DNA of 64,000 bases from Bradysia coprophila (taxonomy: Eukaryota > Arthropoda > Insecta > Diptera > Sciaridae): contig NC_050738.1 in the NCBI RefSeq assembly GCF_014529535.1, positions 1,116,001 to 1,180,000 on the forward strand. Direction: 5' to 3'. The notes beneath the pieces were generated by a model. That model searched no databases, was not told the origin of the DNA, and worked only from the letters and a program-made list of their open reading frames with translations. Numbering within the stretch: position 1 is the first letter of the stretch; the number at the start of each line of letters is the position of its first letter. This document shows positions 53,694 to 64,000 of the stretch, piece by piece. The translations under genes and the position numbers were made by a program.

Positions 53694-54168
53694 CCCATAA
53701 AGGTAGACTACGTCATGGAGGTAGACTACCTAGAAGAATTATGACTCGAAATTCATTGAAAAATTGTACGACACACACCACTACAGTCAAAGGCAGTCAA
53801 TTTTCAGCATAAATTTGCTTCAGCTGTTTTTCAGCTGATCCATACATACAATCAAAACTGGTTTTCCTTGTTCATACGGTTGAAGCTGCTACACGCACGC
53901 GCATGATAGTGGTAAAACCGTATAAAGACGTATAAACGGTTGTGATTGTTTGTATGGATCAGCTGAAAAACAGCTGAAGCTAATTTATGCTGAAAATTGA
54001 CTGCCTTTGACTGTAATACGAAAACGTCAACTTCAGTATTCTTTTGACATTTTGAGTCCCTTTACTTTTGACATTAAGAGATCCTCTTTTACTGTCTGTA
54101 CACACACACATTTAAATATATGATTTTTCATTTAAATTTGTCAGGTTGTTCTATTGAGAGGGCCCTTG
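53694..54168 (+). repeat. Dispersed repeat (family of 13541-14347), copy 2 with nested MITE
   Basis: CCCATAAAGGTAGACTACGT and GAATTATGACTCGAAATTCA at the left and TGACATTAAGAGATCC through TTGAGAGGGCCCTTG at the right match copy 1. The MITE at 53784-54013 splits it; removing it restores ACCACTA-ATACGAAAACG as in copy 1 (ACCACTA-AATCCAAAAACG). Confidence 0.75.
53784..54013. mobile_element. TA-flanked MITE with 70-bp terminal inverted repeats
   Basis: CAGTCAAAGGCAGTCAATTT and onward pairs with the right end for about 70 bases with only about two mismatches. TA flanks both sides (53782-53783 and 54014-54015). Tc1/mariner-like and apparently recent. It is nested in the repeat at 53694-54168. Confidence 0.9.
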
Positions 54169-54191
54169 TTCACATCAGTTCTCTTACAGCG

Positions 54192-54305
54192 ATAAACTCT
54201 CTAAATGACCGTCTTTTTCTAAATCTCTTATATCTCCAACTTCTCTCATTTTTCCATTACGAATAAATAGAGAAATGAGAGAAGTAAGAAATTTAGAGAG
54301 TTTAT
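54192..54305. mobile_element. Short foldback, 114 bp
   Basis: ATAAACTCTCTAAA and TTTAGAGAGTTTAT are perfect inverted ends; CTTCTCTCATTT and AAATGAGAGAAG pair inside. No coding capacity. It lies about 25 bases after the right end of the 53694 repeat. Confidence 0.65.
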
Positions 54306-57300
54306 AACTGTACATTTGAGAAAACTTAATATAAAAATGTACCCAAAACTTTTGTCGACCATTTTCCAATCTATTTTCTATTCTGTATAATCACTACATG
54401 CACTTGATTCGATAACTTTATTTGGCTCAGTTAAACTTCGTACCTCGCTTCGTACACACTTGTTCCGATCATTTTCTGATGGGGTCACAAAATTGTTTGT
54501 TCGAATAGAAACCTAACTGAAAGCTTTTCATGACCAATAACGAGTTCAGCTCTGACCATCGGCCTTACGTGACCTATATTAAACCCCTCCTCGAAATATG
54601 CAGATACTCTCTGAGGAAAGTTAGGTGCTTATCTTAATTGATATCTTGGCTAAATGTGGGCTAGAATTATGCACATCATATGTCATACGAGTCATTCAAT
54701 GTATACATCACACACTGCAACTACTCAAGCTTGAGTAAACTTTAGGACATTACAAATCCGATAGAATTATTCCACGCGGAGCCATTCTATGCTCAAGGGA
54801 AATATTAGAGTCGATTTCAGTCAGAATGGTGGTATGAATAGTAACTGATTTTAAAAAAAATGTCATTGTGTAGTCTTTTATATTGATCAAGGGCAAGCAC
54901 ATCACCAGCATATTAATTCCTTCAATAGATCGATACGAAGACTTTTATTTCATTAGTTTCCTGACATACAAGACCAGGATCAGAGCTTATCACTTATATT
55001 TTGTATATCATTGTCATTCGTTGGTCGTTGCATGTTAATACAGTCATGACCGTAAAACTATCGTCCCCAGATTTAACTAAAGGAAAGCCAAAATGAACCA
55101 AATTATACATCAGGTGTATATTGTATATATATGTAACATGTACCAGGTATATACCAGGTATATTATACAATTTCAACACACACATGATACGTATACAAGT
55201 CGTACGATACCATAAATTGTAATTCAACTTGTGTAATTCACGTTTCACACTGGTCTAGGCCTAGATATTTATATTGTCATTGGTCATGGCCACACAACAT
55301 GAGGAGAAAACAAAATTGAAGAATATAAACCCTGCCAATTGCATTAGAATTTATGAATGCCATAATCTCTGTTGGTTACATAAAGCCCAACTATTCAACG
55401 CAACTCATCCATAATCCGATATTCCATTTTGATATTTCCGCAGCAAAAGAAAAACATAATTCCGCATTTAATTCAATTTAGTTTGAAATAAGTTTTTGTC
55501 CCTTCAAAATGGATACTTATACCATTTACGTTGTACATATATTCGTCGTTCGTCCTCGTCTAATACAAGATTGCTTATTTCAATGGAAAATATTTTATCA
55601 TTTAATTGAGCAGAAAAGACTCTTATTTACCTGAACCATTCTTCTGTGGATTTGTTTGTACGGGGAGGAAAAAAATTCTCCTTTTTTTTAACACGCTTAA
55701 GCAGTCCTTCCGTTGGTTTCTTTTCATTGTTTCCTTAAGATTTAATGCGGTGTACTCTCGTGGCCCTTCGTTTATTATTAAGTTGTGGTGGGTGGATCTT
55801 AATTTTATTTCTTTCGTTTATTAAGTTTATTTACAAAAAAACCAAGTTTATTAAAAGCTTTTCGTATTCGGAAACATTGTCCGGATATGAGAATTTATTA
55901 CACAAATTGTGGATGAACATAGTCTCGATGATGGGTGATGATGACGAATGTTTGGAATATCTGAAACACGTAGTTGAATTGTAGTTTAGTTGCCACTATG
56001 TCTGAGCCTCAAATCAATCAATTTACGCTAAAGGGTGACAATGAATGATTGACGTTGTATATCAAATACAGAATTTTATAGATACACGACAGATTTCCGA
56101 AGCGACATTTTGTAGTTCGAAGACTTATCAAATCGTGAATTTTATATGACTGTTAAAAGTGTCTCGTAAATACCATCAACGACATTCACATGAATGAAAA
56201 GCCATTGCGTCATATATATAAGTAGCGTGTTCAAACCTCAAACACATATTTATCGGTGCTTTAAAATTCCCTAATTTATTGCTTACGATATTTTGGCACA
56301 GTCACATTACGTGCCGTGACTTCGTAAATGTATATGCATCAAGACAGCCGTAATAGAATATAATTCCGACTAGAAGATGCAAGATACGTATCATGTACAT
56401 CTATGTTCTTTCGTAGCATTTTATGCGAACCTGCATATCGCCTGAAGCGAACATTCGGGAAAATATAACTCTTCGTTTTTCACTTTAAGAGAAACTTATA
56501 ACCGCGCAACTGAAACATAAATTTTCGGAAGTGTGATGCTGCAAAACATTTTTAACGCTGCACCAACCAATTTGTGCACGGCAGCAATTCTCTGCTGTAC
56601 TATATTTACCTTTAATTAGTTCGTCTTTTAATTGCACTTAATGGTGTTATTGCCACGTACATTTTGAGTGTTTAATTGATAGCAGAGATTATTTTTTTTA
56701 TGCTTTTGACTATCACGTTTGAATTATCATCTTAAGATCATGGAGTTTGTAAGTAATTTTCACCAAAATTCTCAATTTCCGCTATAACAATTCGAGCTGC
56801 TTAGTTTTTAGCGATCGCCCAGTGAGCATGGATCAAAAGATAATCTTCTCGCCATTATAGTGACTACTCCGAAAATTAAGAATTTACCATTGATGGTCGG
56901 ATGGATTTTAAATGGATCAACTGATAGGTGTGTCAAAAACTTATCTGACAAGTTAACGTAATACCCTTTCAGTATTTTAACCTAACAATTTATATAGACT
57001 GATAGAAGATGGAGATTAAGGCAAGATTATGGCCAGGTGAAGTTGCTTACATAGCAATGTAAACTTATTGCGATACACCTTCACCTGTCCTTAACACCTC
57101 ACGAGTTTTTGACATTAGGCGAGATAAATCGGCAACGGTGTTGATCTCGCATCTTCTCTGAGTCTATTTAAGTTCTTTGGGAAGGTGTTAAAAATGACCG
57201 CTGAATTTTTTGATTTATTGCTCGTGCTTTGGCAGCATTGATTTCAATAATTAAACGCGACCGACAACGCGATGTTTTTGCATTGCCGAAGACATTTTTT

Positions 57301-58396
57301 GTCACTTGGAAGTGTTTTCTATTTCATTGCTTCGTCATTCATTTTCATACCTCTGACCAAGGTACACGTTTTTAGTTTATTTCTGTACAAATCGTAATCG
57401 GTCAATTTTATTAAAGTTGAATTGAGGGATTAGATTACGTGTGATTTACTAGATGTAAGAGAATAGTGATTCACTATGTTTTGTATATAGTTTTTAATGT
57501 TTTTTGTTGTCTGAATTTGTAGATTTTAAAGCTCCGCTACATACACATGTCTATGAATTATCTTACGTTCAATAAATGATTACGAATGGAGAATTCATGG
57601 TTTTGGTGCTGGAAGAATTAGTGATTTCTACGATTCCCTTTTCAACAGAAGGTTTATCAATGCCGGTAAACTCTGACGGGAATTCAGCTGATGATCAAAA
57701 GACCTAGTTCCGTTAAATCTTTCAATTAACAAATCTGAAAATTTTTAAGGATGGTGGTAGTTTTATTCGTTCTTCTACATTGATGCTACCTTGTATAACC
57801 GTGGAAATGTAAACAAATCTTACACGTCACCACAGAATTCTAGTATTGGCAAATATCTGATAAAACTTCAAAGTCAATTATTTTCATTGATTCTTTTCTG
57901 TCCGGTCGTAAATTTAATTAGAGTATTGAGCTTCTAAATTATAAAATAAAATTTTATAACTGGAAATCGAACAGTTTGTGCAGCAAAACAGCAAAAAATT
58001 GAAAATGGCGAAAAATTCAAATTCAAAATAATATGTGCGCTTGAGAAAAAGCGTGACACGGACGCATTTTTGCTATTTGAAATTAATGACATGACCAAGG
58101 TAAAGTTTGCTATAAACGCCATCTCTACCTGTCTTTAAAATAACAAAATTGCTTAGAAACCTGGGCCATCTGTTTTGTGACAGGCACAACATTTTGTGAA
58201 ACACAAGTAAATCTTAGTCAACCATTTTAAAAAAAGATGTCAGTGGCAACGAACTATTGTGCTAGGCCGCGGCTCTGAATGGCATTACCTCCGCCCATAT
58301 ATTTACCTTGGGCATGACCTCGTTAATGACAAGAAGAGGAGGAAAAGGGATTTGACAATTTGCAGACAATAAAGTCTACTCGAAGGTTATTTTTGA
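54306..58396. other. About 4 kb intergenic, no supportable gene
   Basis: Only short unrelated frames. TATATATAAG at about 56214 is TATA-like, but no ORF follows. Local ACCAGGTATAT duplication at about 55142-55165. Nothing else seen. Confidence 0.5.
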
Positions 58397-58538
58397 GCTG
58401 TCAAAACGTCATCCATAGAGCCATAACCAAAAAAATATTATTGACAAATTGTTTGCAAAAGCATTGAGGGATGCTGTGGATGGTCTCGTTCGTATTCGGC
58501 TTGTCAAAACTCGTCTTTACCGTACGATGGAACAAACC
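58397..58538 (+). repeat. Dispersed repeat related to 9825-9990 and 18275
   Basis: GCTGTCAAAACGTCATCCATAGAG at the start matches about 18271-18294. GGCTTGTCAAAACTCGTCTTTACC and GTACGATGGAACAAACCTATG at the end match about 9952-9992. Left and right ends are partly inverted relative to each other, as expected for a MITE. The frame 58449-58661 starts inside it. Confidence 0.65.
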
Positions 58539-59315
58539 TATGTTAAGAAAACAATAATCGAGCACAATAATCTTCATCCTCGATCATTCACGTTGGATTT
58601 AAATAAGTGTTCAGATCTTAGTGATGAAGTGTTGCCCATCAGTCATGCCGAGTATAACTAAATCTATGGCCACGCCAAAAGGATATTTGATTTGCAAATA
58701 AAATTGGTAACTAAATAAGGTTTTACGTTGTCTATTAGATTGTTGCGAATTGTGTTTTTGTGGAAAAACTGGGCTTTTACGAAGCTTTCCAATCAGGGTC
58801 TTATATGCAGAACGAGCACAGCATGCTTTCGACGACGGTAAATGATCGACTGTCAGTTCTTTCAATGAATGTACAAACCAGGTCAGGTATCATCCAAACC
58901 GAGTTGAGCTTGTTTATATGAAATCGCTATGTCCTCCGCTCCTTGTGTTGACATTTCATTGACATCTTTATCGTTCGCAAATCTACTTTTTCGAATTTGC
59001 TATTTCTTGTCCAAAATTCATCGTCCTCTTCGTAATGGAAATTTGTTTCACCGCAGTGGACTATCTACTCTATAAGTGAAATGAAACGATCGTTTTTCTT
59101 TCTTTTTGATGTTTAAAATTTTAACAATTTTATATTTTACTGTCAACAAGGAATGGTTGAAAAATGTTCCAAAATAAAAAAAAGTTTACTTTTTGATCCT
59201 TTTCATTTGTCGTAAATAATTTATAAAAAAGTGAATTCTTAGAATATCCCTTTCGTTCTAAAATTTCAAAATCGATATGTCCAGATTGTTCAGGATGCAC
59301 TTACCACTGGCCAAA
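58539..59315. other. Intergenic, 3' flank of the orphan gene
   Basis: No gene seen. A GGTAAGTG donor-like site lies 11 bases after the minus-strand stop at 59316 and could start a 3' UTR intron, but this is weak. Confidence 0.4.
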
Positions 59316-60011
59316 TTAAGCATGTCTTTCACGAAAATCTTTGCATTGATCAATCATGTTACGAATACCAGCAAGCAAATCATCTTTAACAGTAATCGTA
59401 CGGGTAAGTTTGATCAATTTTTCAGATTTAACCTTCATATCTGAGAGATAATATCTTTCATCTTGAAGATCAATCCTGACATTGGCAATTTGAGTTACTG
59501 CTGTTCGAATTGTATAATAAGCGTCATCACTGACTGCATTTTTCAATGCAAGGACCTTGCCCAAGACAGGTTTAAAGTGAGCGAGACTTTGCGTCAATAG
59601 CCTTCTTGATGCATCCATTTTTCTTATGCCATTTTCGAGTTCTTCTTTAATATTTCGTTTATGATTTTCAACTAAATCCGGGAACCTATCAAAAAAATAT
59701 CCCGTTCCTTGCATCAGTTGTACACACTTTGAGCACCAATCGAAAACTGATTCAGTTGCATTTTGATAGATATATTGAGCATTTTGCACGTCTGTTTGGA
59801 TTTCACGGACCTTCCCTCCCTGTTCGTGTGTAAAAGTCCCATCTTCCATTTCCTTGTAATTCTCTCTGATCTCATCCCAGTTGATAAATTGATCCGATGT
59901 TCCATCATAATTTTTATATATCGATACAGCAGCAGTAGCACCCAGCAAGACTCCAACAATCACACAAAACGAAACAATCAAATTCATTTTTATTTTATTG
60001 CAACGGTTCAT
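59316..60011 (-). CDS. Secreted or membrane-anchored helical orphan protein, ~231 aa
   Basis: I chose the first ATG after the predicted transcription start (60009-60011, reading MNRCNKIKMNLIV); the internal Met at 59987 is the alternative and would give 223 residues. The N-terminus has a basic segment and a hydrophobic core (LIVSFCVIVGVLLGATAAV), so it is a signal peptide or signal anchor. The rest is charged and predicted helical, with a WCSKC pair near the middle, GYFFDRFPDLVENHK, then long amphipathic stretches up to the C-terminal DQCKDFRERHA-like end. No introns. I recognise no family. The upstream TATAAAAG and TCAGTT initiator make it a convincing gene. Plus-strand and other minus frames here are shadows. 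Confidence 0.75.
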   Translation of the reverse strand: MNRCNKIKMNLIVSFCVIVGVLLGATAAVSIYKNYDGTSDQFINWDEIRENYKEMEDGTFTHEQGGKVREIQTDVQNAQYIYQNATESVFDWCSKCVQLMQGTGYFFDRFPDLVENHKRNIKEELENGIRKMDASRRLLTQSLAHFKPVLGKVLALKNAVSDDAYYTIRTAVTQIANVRIDLQDERYYLSDMKVKSEKLIKLTRTITVKDDLLAGIRNMIDQCKDFRERHA

Positions 60012-60082
60012 TACGTAACTTTTAAAATTAAAGTTTGTCTGAATTTTGAAATTCAACTGAGTTGATTTCGAGTCGTACGCTG

Positions 60083-60090
60083 CTTTTATA
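60083..60090 (-). promoter_or_regulatory. TATA box of the orphan gene
   Basis: TATAAAAG on the minus strand, with TCAGTT about 30 bases downstream (60056-60061), the expected TATA-to-initiator spacing. The ATG follows about 50 bases later. Confidence 0.75.
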
Positions 60091-60373
60091 TTCAGATTTT
60101 GTGCTGCATTCTATATGACATTTTGTAAAATTATTGTTTGTATCACTAACATAACAGATATGTCATATGTCGTTATCACTGACGCTCACAATTACAAGGC
60201 AATGTTATGCAATATAAATCAATTATTCCGATGCGCTATCACTATGTGAAGGAAGAAAATTATTACGAAACGATCGAACTTCGATGATTCTACTATTTCG
60301 TATCAGTATGCCGTGACCTATAGGTGTTTCATTGATCTAGAGTGGCATTTGATTTGTTTGATTTGTTTGTAAA

Positions 60374-60600
60374 CACGGCAGAGTAAAATGAACCATTCAG
60401 GAGCGCTTGATTTCACTAGGGACCTGAATTATCTTATATTTTCAATATGAATTCAATTTATATATCAGTGTTCATTTGAGTTCATTTTCATCCTGCGAAT
60501 TAGGTCGTCTAATTATCTGACTTTTCAAAAATGAACCGCTTCATTTTATTATTCAGTTTATTATTATTATACTCACGTACACACGTCGATTACAATTACA
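60374..60600 (+). mobile_element. MITE, CACGGCAGAG family, copy C
   Basis: CACGGCAGAGTAAAATGAACC starts the copy, followed by CAGGAGCGCTTGATTTCACT and GGGACCTGAAT as in copy B. The right end (AAAATGAACCGCTTCATTTTATT) is eroded, so the exact limit is uncertain. Confidence 0.7.
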
Positions 60601-60615
60601 ATTGGTCGATTACAA

Positions 60616-61319
60616 CTCTGTCCAAGTTTGGGTCACTACACTGACTGAATCAGTATTCTGACAGGATCAGTACGTTGACAAAAGGAATTTTTTCGTTTTT
60701 TCGTTCTCCGTTTTTCTTTCTGTTTCCGTTTTTTTTTTTTTGGTTTTTCGTTGTCGGGTTTTTCTCCTTTTTGGATTAGTGGTCGTGCAGTTGTGTTAGT
60801 GTCAAGGCTTTTAGTTTGTGTGTTTCTGCGGTTTTCGGGTTTTTTGTTTTGTGTGAAATTTGAGTGGTTTTTGTGTGAAGGCGAGTGGGTTTTTTTGTGT
60901 GGAAGCGAGTGAGGTAATCCGTGCGTGAGCTGGTGGGGTGAGTGAATTTTCTCTTTGTTGAGCTACGTTTTGTGGGTACGTTTTCATAGTAGCTTCTCAC
61001 TAAGTTTCGAAATTTCCATCGAAAGGTGGCAGAACTTTTATTGTAAATTTTCAAATTACTAGTTCAATCAGAAAATTTACTGCTGTCTCGTGTAACGGAC
61101 CAGTGGAAACGACTGAAGATGGTTAGACCACGCTAACCTCTGACCGCCACCGGTTCCGGAGGTCGAAACAGCATTTTATCTCCACTTTCGCTTCACGCGA
61201 TCCATGGGAAAGGGAAGAGTAATTATGCTCTGTTTGTTTGTTTTGGTGATTATTCTGCATATTAGATAACGCCACCCCTGGAGTTAGTCTGGCTTCCAGG
61301 TAAAATAAAGTTTTGTACC
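60616..61319 (+). mobile_element. Retroposed 704-bp segment with 15-bp target duplication
   Basis: ATTGGTCGATTACAA is perfectly duplicated at 60601-60615 and 61320-61334. The segment has a pyrimidine/TG-rich 5' half and ends with GGCTTCCAGGTAAAATAAAG TTTTGTACC. This resembles the end of the LINE at 26140-26165 (GGCTTGGCGGTGAAATAAA). There are no terminal inverted repeats, so target-primed reverse transcription of a short or non-autonomous LINE-derived RNA is the best explanation. The minus frame 60776-61054 is low-complexity and not supported. Confidence 0.75.
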
Positions 61320-61334
61320 ATTGGTCGATTACAA

Positions 61335-63231
61335 GGCTGCAAATCTCTACACTTTATACCTATAAGAGACTATTTTGAATTGCGAAACCAATAACAACGA
61401 TCGAAAATACCCGTGCGTAAATTGACATTAAAAGTACGGTATTTAGATACCAAAACCTGGTAAGTTATTATGAATATTTTGACATTGCAGTAGATAAAGG
61501 GCCACGCAGCATCCAACTGTGAGGAACACAGATGTTCACATATGAAGTCCGCACACAAACACAAACCGAACGAGTACCCACTGAATGACGAATCACCTTC
61601 AACCTGCGTAAATTGCAATGGAAACCACCAATACTCTATCTACTACTTTTATTAAGGTGGTGAAAGAATCAAGGAGCCTTTGGAATTAACGCGTAGATTA
61701 CAGCATAGTCAGTCAAACTGTGGAATACAAAGAAATAAGTCGTGAATTTGACACATAGAACTGAGAGTTTGGTTGCTAGAGAGTGTATTGCTCATATGTT
61801 TTAAGCTTATGGTCGCTACTGTCGAGTGTTGTAGTCTTTTAAATTTGCGAAAAACATTTTCCATCTCATTACCGATTTGCATTAGATGTACTAAGCTTGC
61901 AATGATCTCACCCCAAGAAACAAAATACGCGCAACATAAAATCGAATGTAAAAATGCGATAAAAAAGCTCCCTTCTAATAATAATAATGTTTGTCGATGT
62001 ATGCGTGTGTAGGTGCGCTGCTGCCTGTAGTGTTTACTAGAAAATATCCTGAGTTATTTAATATTCAAGCCACGACATTTTGTATCTTTTTTATCTTTCA
62101 CATTCCACGGAAGCATTTTAAATATTTTATGACACATATTTGTTGTCACCTTTCGTTCAGAAACTCGAAGAATATTTGTTTGGTGTGACGAAAGTGTCGC
62201 ATGGGTGTTTCAAAGATTATTTATTATTTAAACAAGTTTTACATGTTGTCTGTGTTTTATGTTATCATTCGGAATATGAAAATGAAATTGCAGACCCTTC
62301 CCGGTGTTTGTTTTTTTTTACTTCCATCTCGGCAAGTAGAAGGTGAAGGAAGTGAAACATATTTAAGATGTCAAAATAATAAAAACTCTTCCCGTTTTCC
62401 GACTCTGCGACAGCAAAACATCAAACACAGGATCTGAATTTTAAAATATAAATCATAACAATTTCATTGGAATGAATTATTTATTGGGTGATATAATATA
62501 TAAAACGGAAGACGAACGTTCGGTTCGGTGTTGTGTGCACATTCCGAGTTTTTTCTTTTTAGCTTATTTAATGAATGTACATTTTATAGCAGGAAATATT
62601 GCGATTCTAGTCGGTTTATGTCAGACTTTTATTGTTCGCCGTCCAGTTATTTGCTTTGATTGTAAACTTACATTTAAATTCTGTAAGTTCTTCGCATTTT
62701 ACATTATATTAACTACTCATGAAGAGATACATCTTTAATTTGAGTTATGAATTTTAAAAATATGTCTCAGATATAGTGAGACTGAATTTTTGTATTTCCA
62801 TTTTAGAATAACAAAATTCTATCATAGTCAACGAAACATAAGTACTAGCGATCGTTCGTCTCTCTTCACTGTGGGTGGTTAACCTACAATTGTTTGACTC
62901 GCAGCTGGACGATATAATTAGAGAAAAACCCACAAAAACTATGACCATCGCAAACATTTTAATATTTGGTCTGATAAGTGCGTCGGGTAGTTTACGGTGT
63001 ATACAGATTAATCTTTTAAGGCTCAAATGAATTCATTAGTTCATAAAGTCATGTCATGTCTTCAGAAAAATGGCAGCGCTATCTAACGTCATAGATAGCG
63101 CTAGCGGCAGCAAACGATTCTTAGATCTAATTTGACAAAAGGTAAATTTTCTGTGAATTCTTCACATTCTGATTGCAAGAAATCGCATAAGGTGTAAGTC
63201 TCTAGGGTAACCTTTTCCCACTGTATTTTTA
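61335..63231. other. Intergenic, no supportable gene
   Basis: Short frames only. A small hairpin AGCGCTATCTA...TAGATAGCGCT occurs near 63076-63103. Nothing else recognised. Confidence 0.5.
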
Positions 63232-64000
63232 GCACCGTACGAAGTACTGGGGGCTTATAAGATTAATATGCCGTTTGTAACACGTCGAATTGGAAGCAGA
63301 CAGTAAGGGAAAAGCATTTGGTTATGTTCATAGATGACGAATCCGCAATAACAAAAAATGTCCGTCCGTCCGTCCGTCTGTGACCCCTCTAGCTTGAGCA
63401 AATCACAACCTTTTTTCAAAATTCTTTTTTTCCCCGATTGGTATCAACAAAACTAAGGTCAAGTTCGAAAATGGGCATGGTAGGGTCGGCCCTTCCAGAG
63501 CTAGGGCCCTATTGGTGTTTTTCAGTCTTTCGACGATATCTACCGAAATACGCACGCAATAGCTGCTTGTGATATATCAAATGAAAGGTATTGACGAGTA
63601 GAACAAAGTTGCTGAACATTGTTTTTGTGTAGGATGCAACGCGAGCTTGTTCAAAGGGCTCAAAGGTCGTTACTCGGCCCTAAGTGTTTTTTCCACATAA
63701 ATCGAGTAAATCTCATCCGATTTTGCCAGATTTAGTTTTTTATGGAAGGTAATTGAATACCGAAAAGAACGTGTCGAAAAAAGTTTCAAATTTGGGCCCT
63801 TGGACTAAGGCCGCTACTCGGCCCTAAGTGTTTTTTGCACATAAATCGAGTAAATCTCATCCGATTTTGCTAGATTTTGTTTCATTTGAGAGATAATTGA
63901 ATGCCGAATAGAATAATGGCAAAAAAAGTTTCAAATTTGGGCCCTTGGACTAAGGCCGCTACTCGGCCCTAAGTGTTTTTTGCACATAAATCGAGTAAAT
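63232..64000. mobile_element. Microsatellite-bearing repeat element, inverted copy 2, cut by window end
   Basis: It is the inverse of 10299-11006: GCACCGTACGAAGTACTGGG, then (GTCC)n at about 63361-63379, then the unique part, then tandem units containing ACTCGGCCCTAAGTG at 63671, 63815 and 63961 (period about 145). It has more tandem units than copy 1 and continues past the window, so its other end is not visible. Confidence 0.8.

Noticed and set aside
56210..56760. Gene downstream of a TATA-like sequence
   Set aside because: TATATATAAG is present, but no open frame, splice pattern or polyadenylation signal follows.
60012..60056. N-terminal extension of the orphan protein to 246 residues
   Set aside because: It starts at a TTG codon and lies at or before the predicted transcription start, so the ATG at 60011 is preferred.
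60776..61054. Basic Thr/Lys-rich minus ORF
   Set aside because: Low-complexity antisense of the TG-rich 5' half of the retroposed segment.
1..64000. tRNA or rRNA genes
   Set aside because: I looked for B-box-like GGTTCGA segments with matching acceptor stems and for rRNA blocks and found none I could support; a covariance-model scan would be decisive.

Overview
This is eukaryotic, AT-rich nuclear DNA, almost certainly from an insect and most likely a dipteran. The real genes have short GT-AG introns (about 55-130 bases), AATAAA polyadenylation signals, TATA boxes and TCAGT-type initiators about 50 bases upstream of the start codon. The one multi-exon housekeeping-type gene is an insect-style GH1 beta-glucosidase. 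A lower dipteran such as a fungus gnat is my guess; the sequence alone does not prove it. No tRNA, rRNA, CRISPR or other bacterial features were seen.

Layout. 0-11 kb: foldback elements, a curious array of palindromes (3.28-3.58 kb), a three-exon secreted glycine-rich protein (4278-5348, minus), a 641-base TIR element, a 170-base MITE, and a microsatellite-bearing element at 10.3-11.0 kb whose second, inverted copy runs off the right end of the window (from 63232). 11-22 kb: almost gene-free; it holds nested MITEs, a predicted 38-residue secreted peptide (15698-15917), a run of tandem repeats, and a near-perfect 520-base hairpin (20251-20770). 22.3-26.6 kb: a non-LTR retrotransposon with an intact 1015-codon endonuclease/reverse transcriptase ORF, flanked by an extraordinarily long 395-base direct duplication.

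29-47 kb is the gene-richest part: an intronless Baeyer-Villiger-type flavin monooxygenase (29160-30773, minus), a DUF2585/UPF0314 membrane protein of bacterial type that carries a spliceosomal intron and a signal-like N-terminus (34983-35770, plus), a ten-exon secreted or GPI-anchored GH1 beta-glucosidase (40880-43093, plus), and an intronless secreted DUF4419 protein (45400-46629, minus) with the decayed 5' end of a tandem paralogue beside it. Three of these four have family distributions centred outside animals, so lateral acquisition followed by domestication is the main biological story. The insect-style introns, nearby MITEs and the intervening beta-glucosidase argue against contamination.

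47-64 kb: again mostly mobile DNA (a 1.4 kb long-TIR element with 9-base target duplications, a 746-base long-TIR element with 8-base duplications, nested MITEs, and a 704-base retroposed segment with a 15-base duplication) plus one secreted or membrane-anchored helical orphan protein (59316-60011, minus). The genes do not form an operon. What several share is an N-terminal signal sequence, which suits digestion, detoxification or secretion roles, but no common pathway is shown by the sequence.
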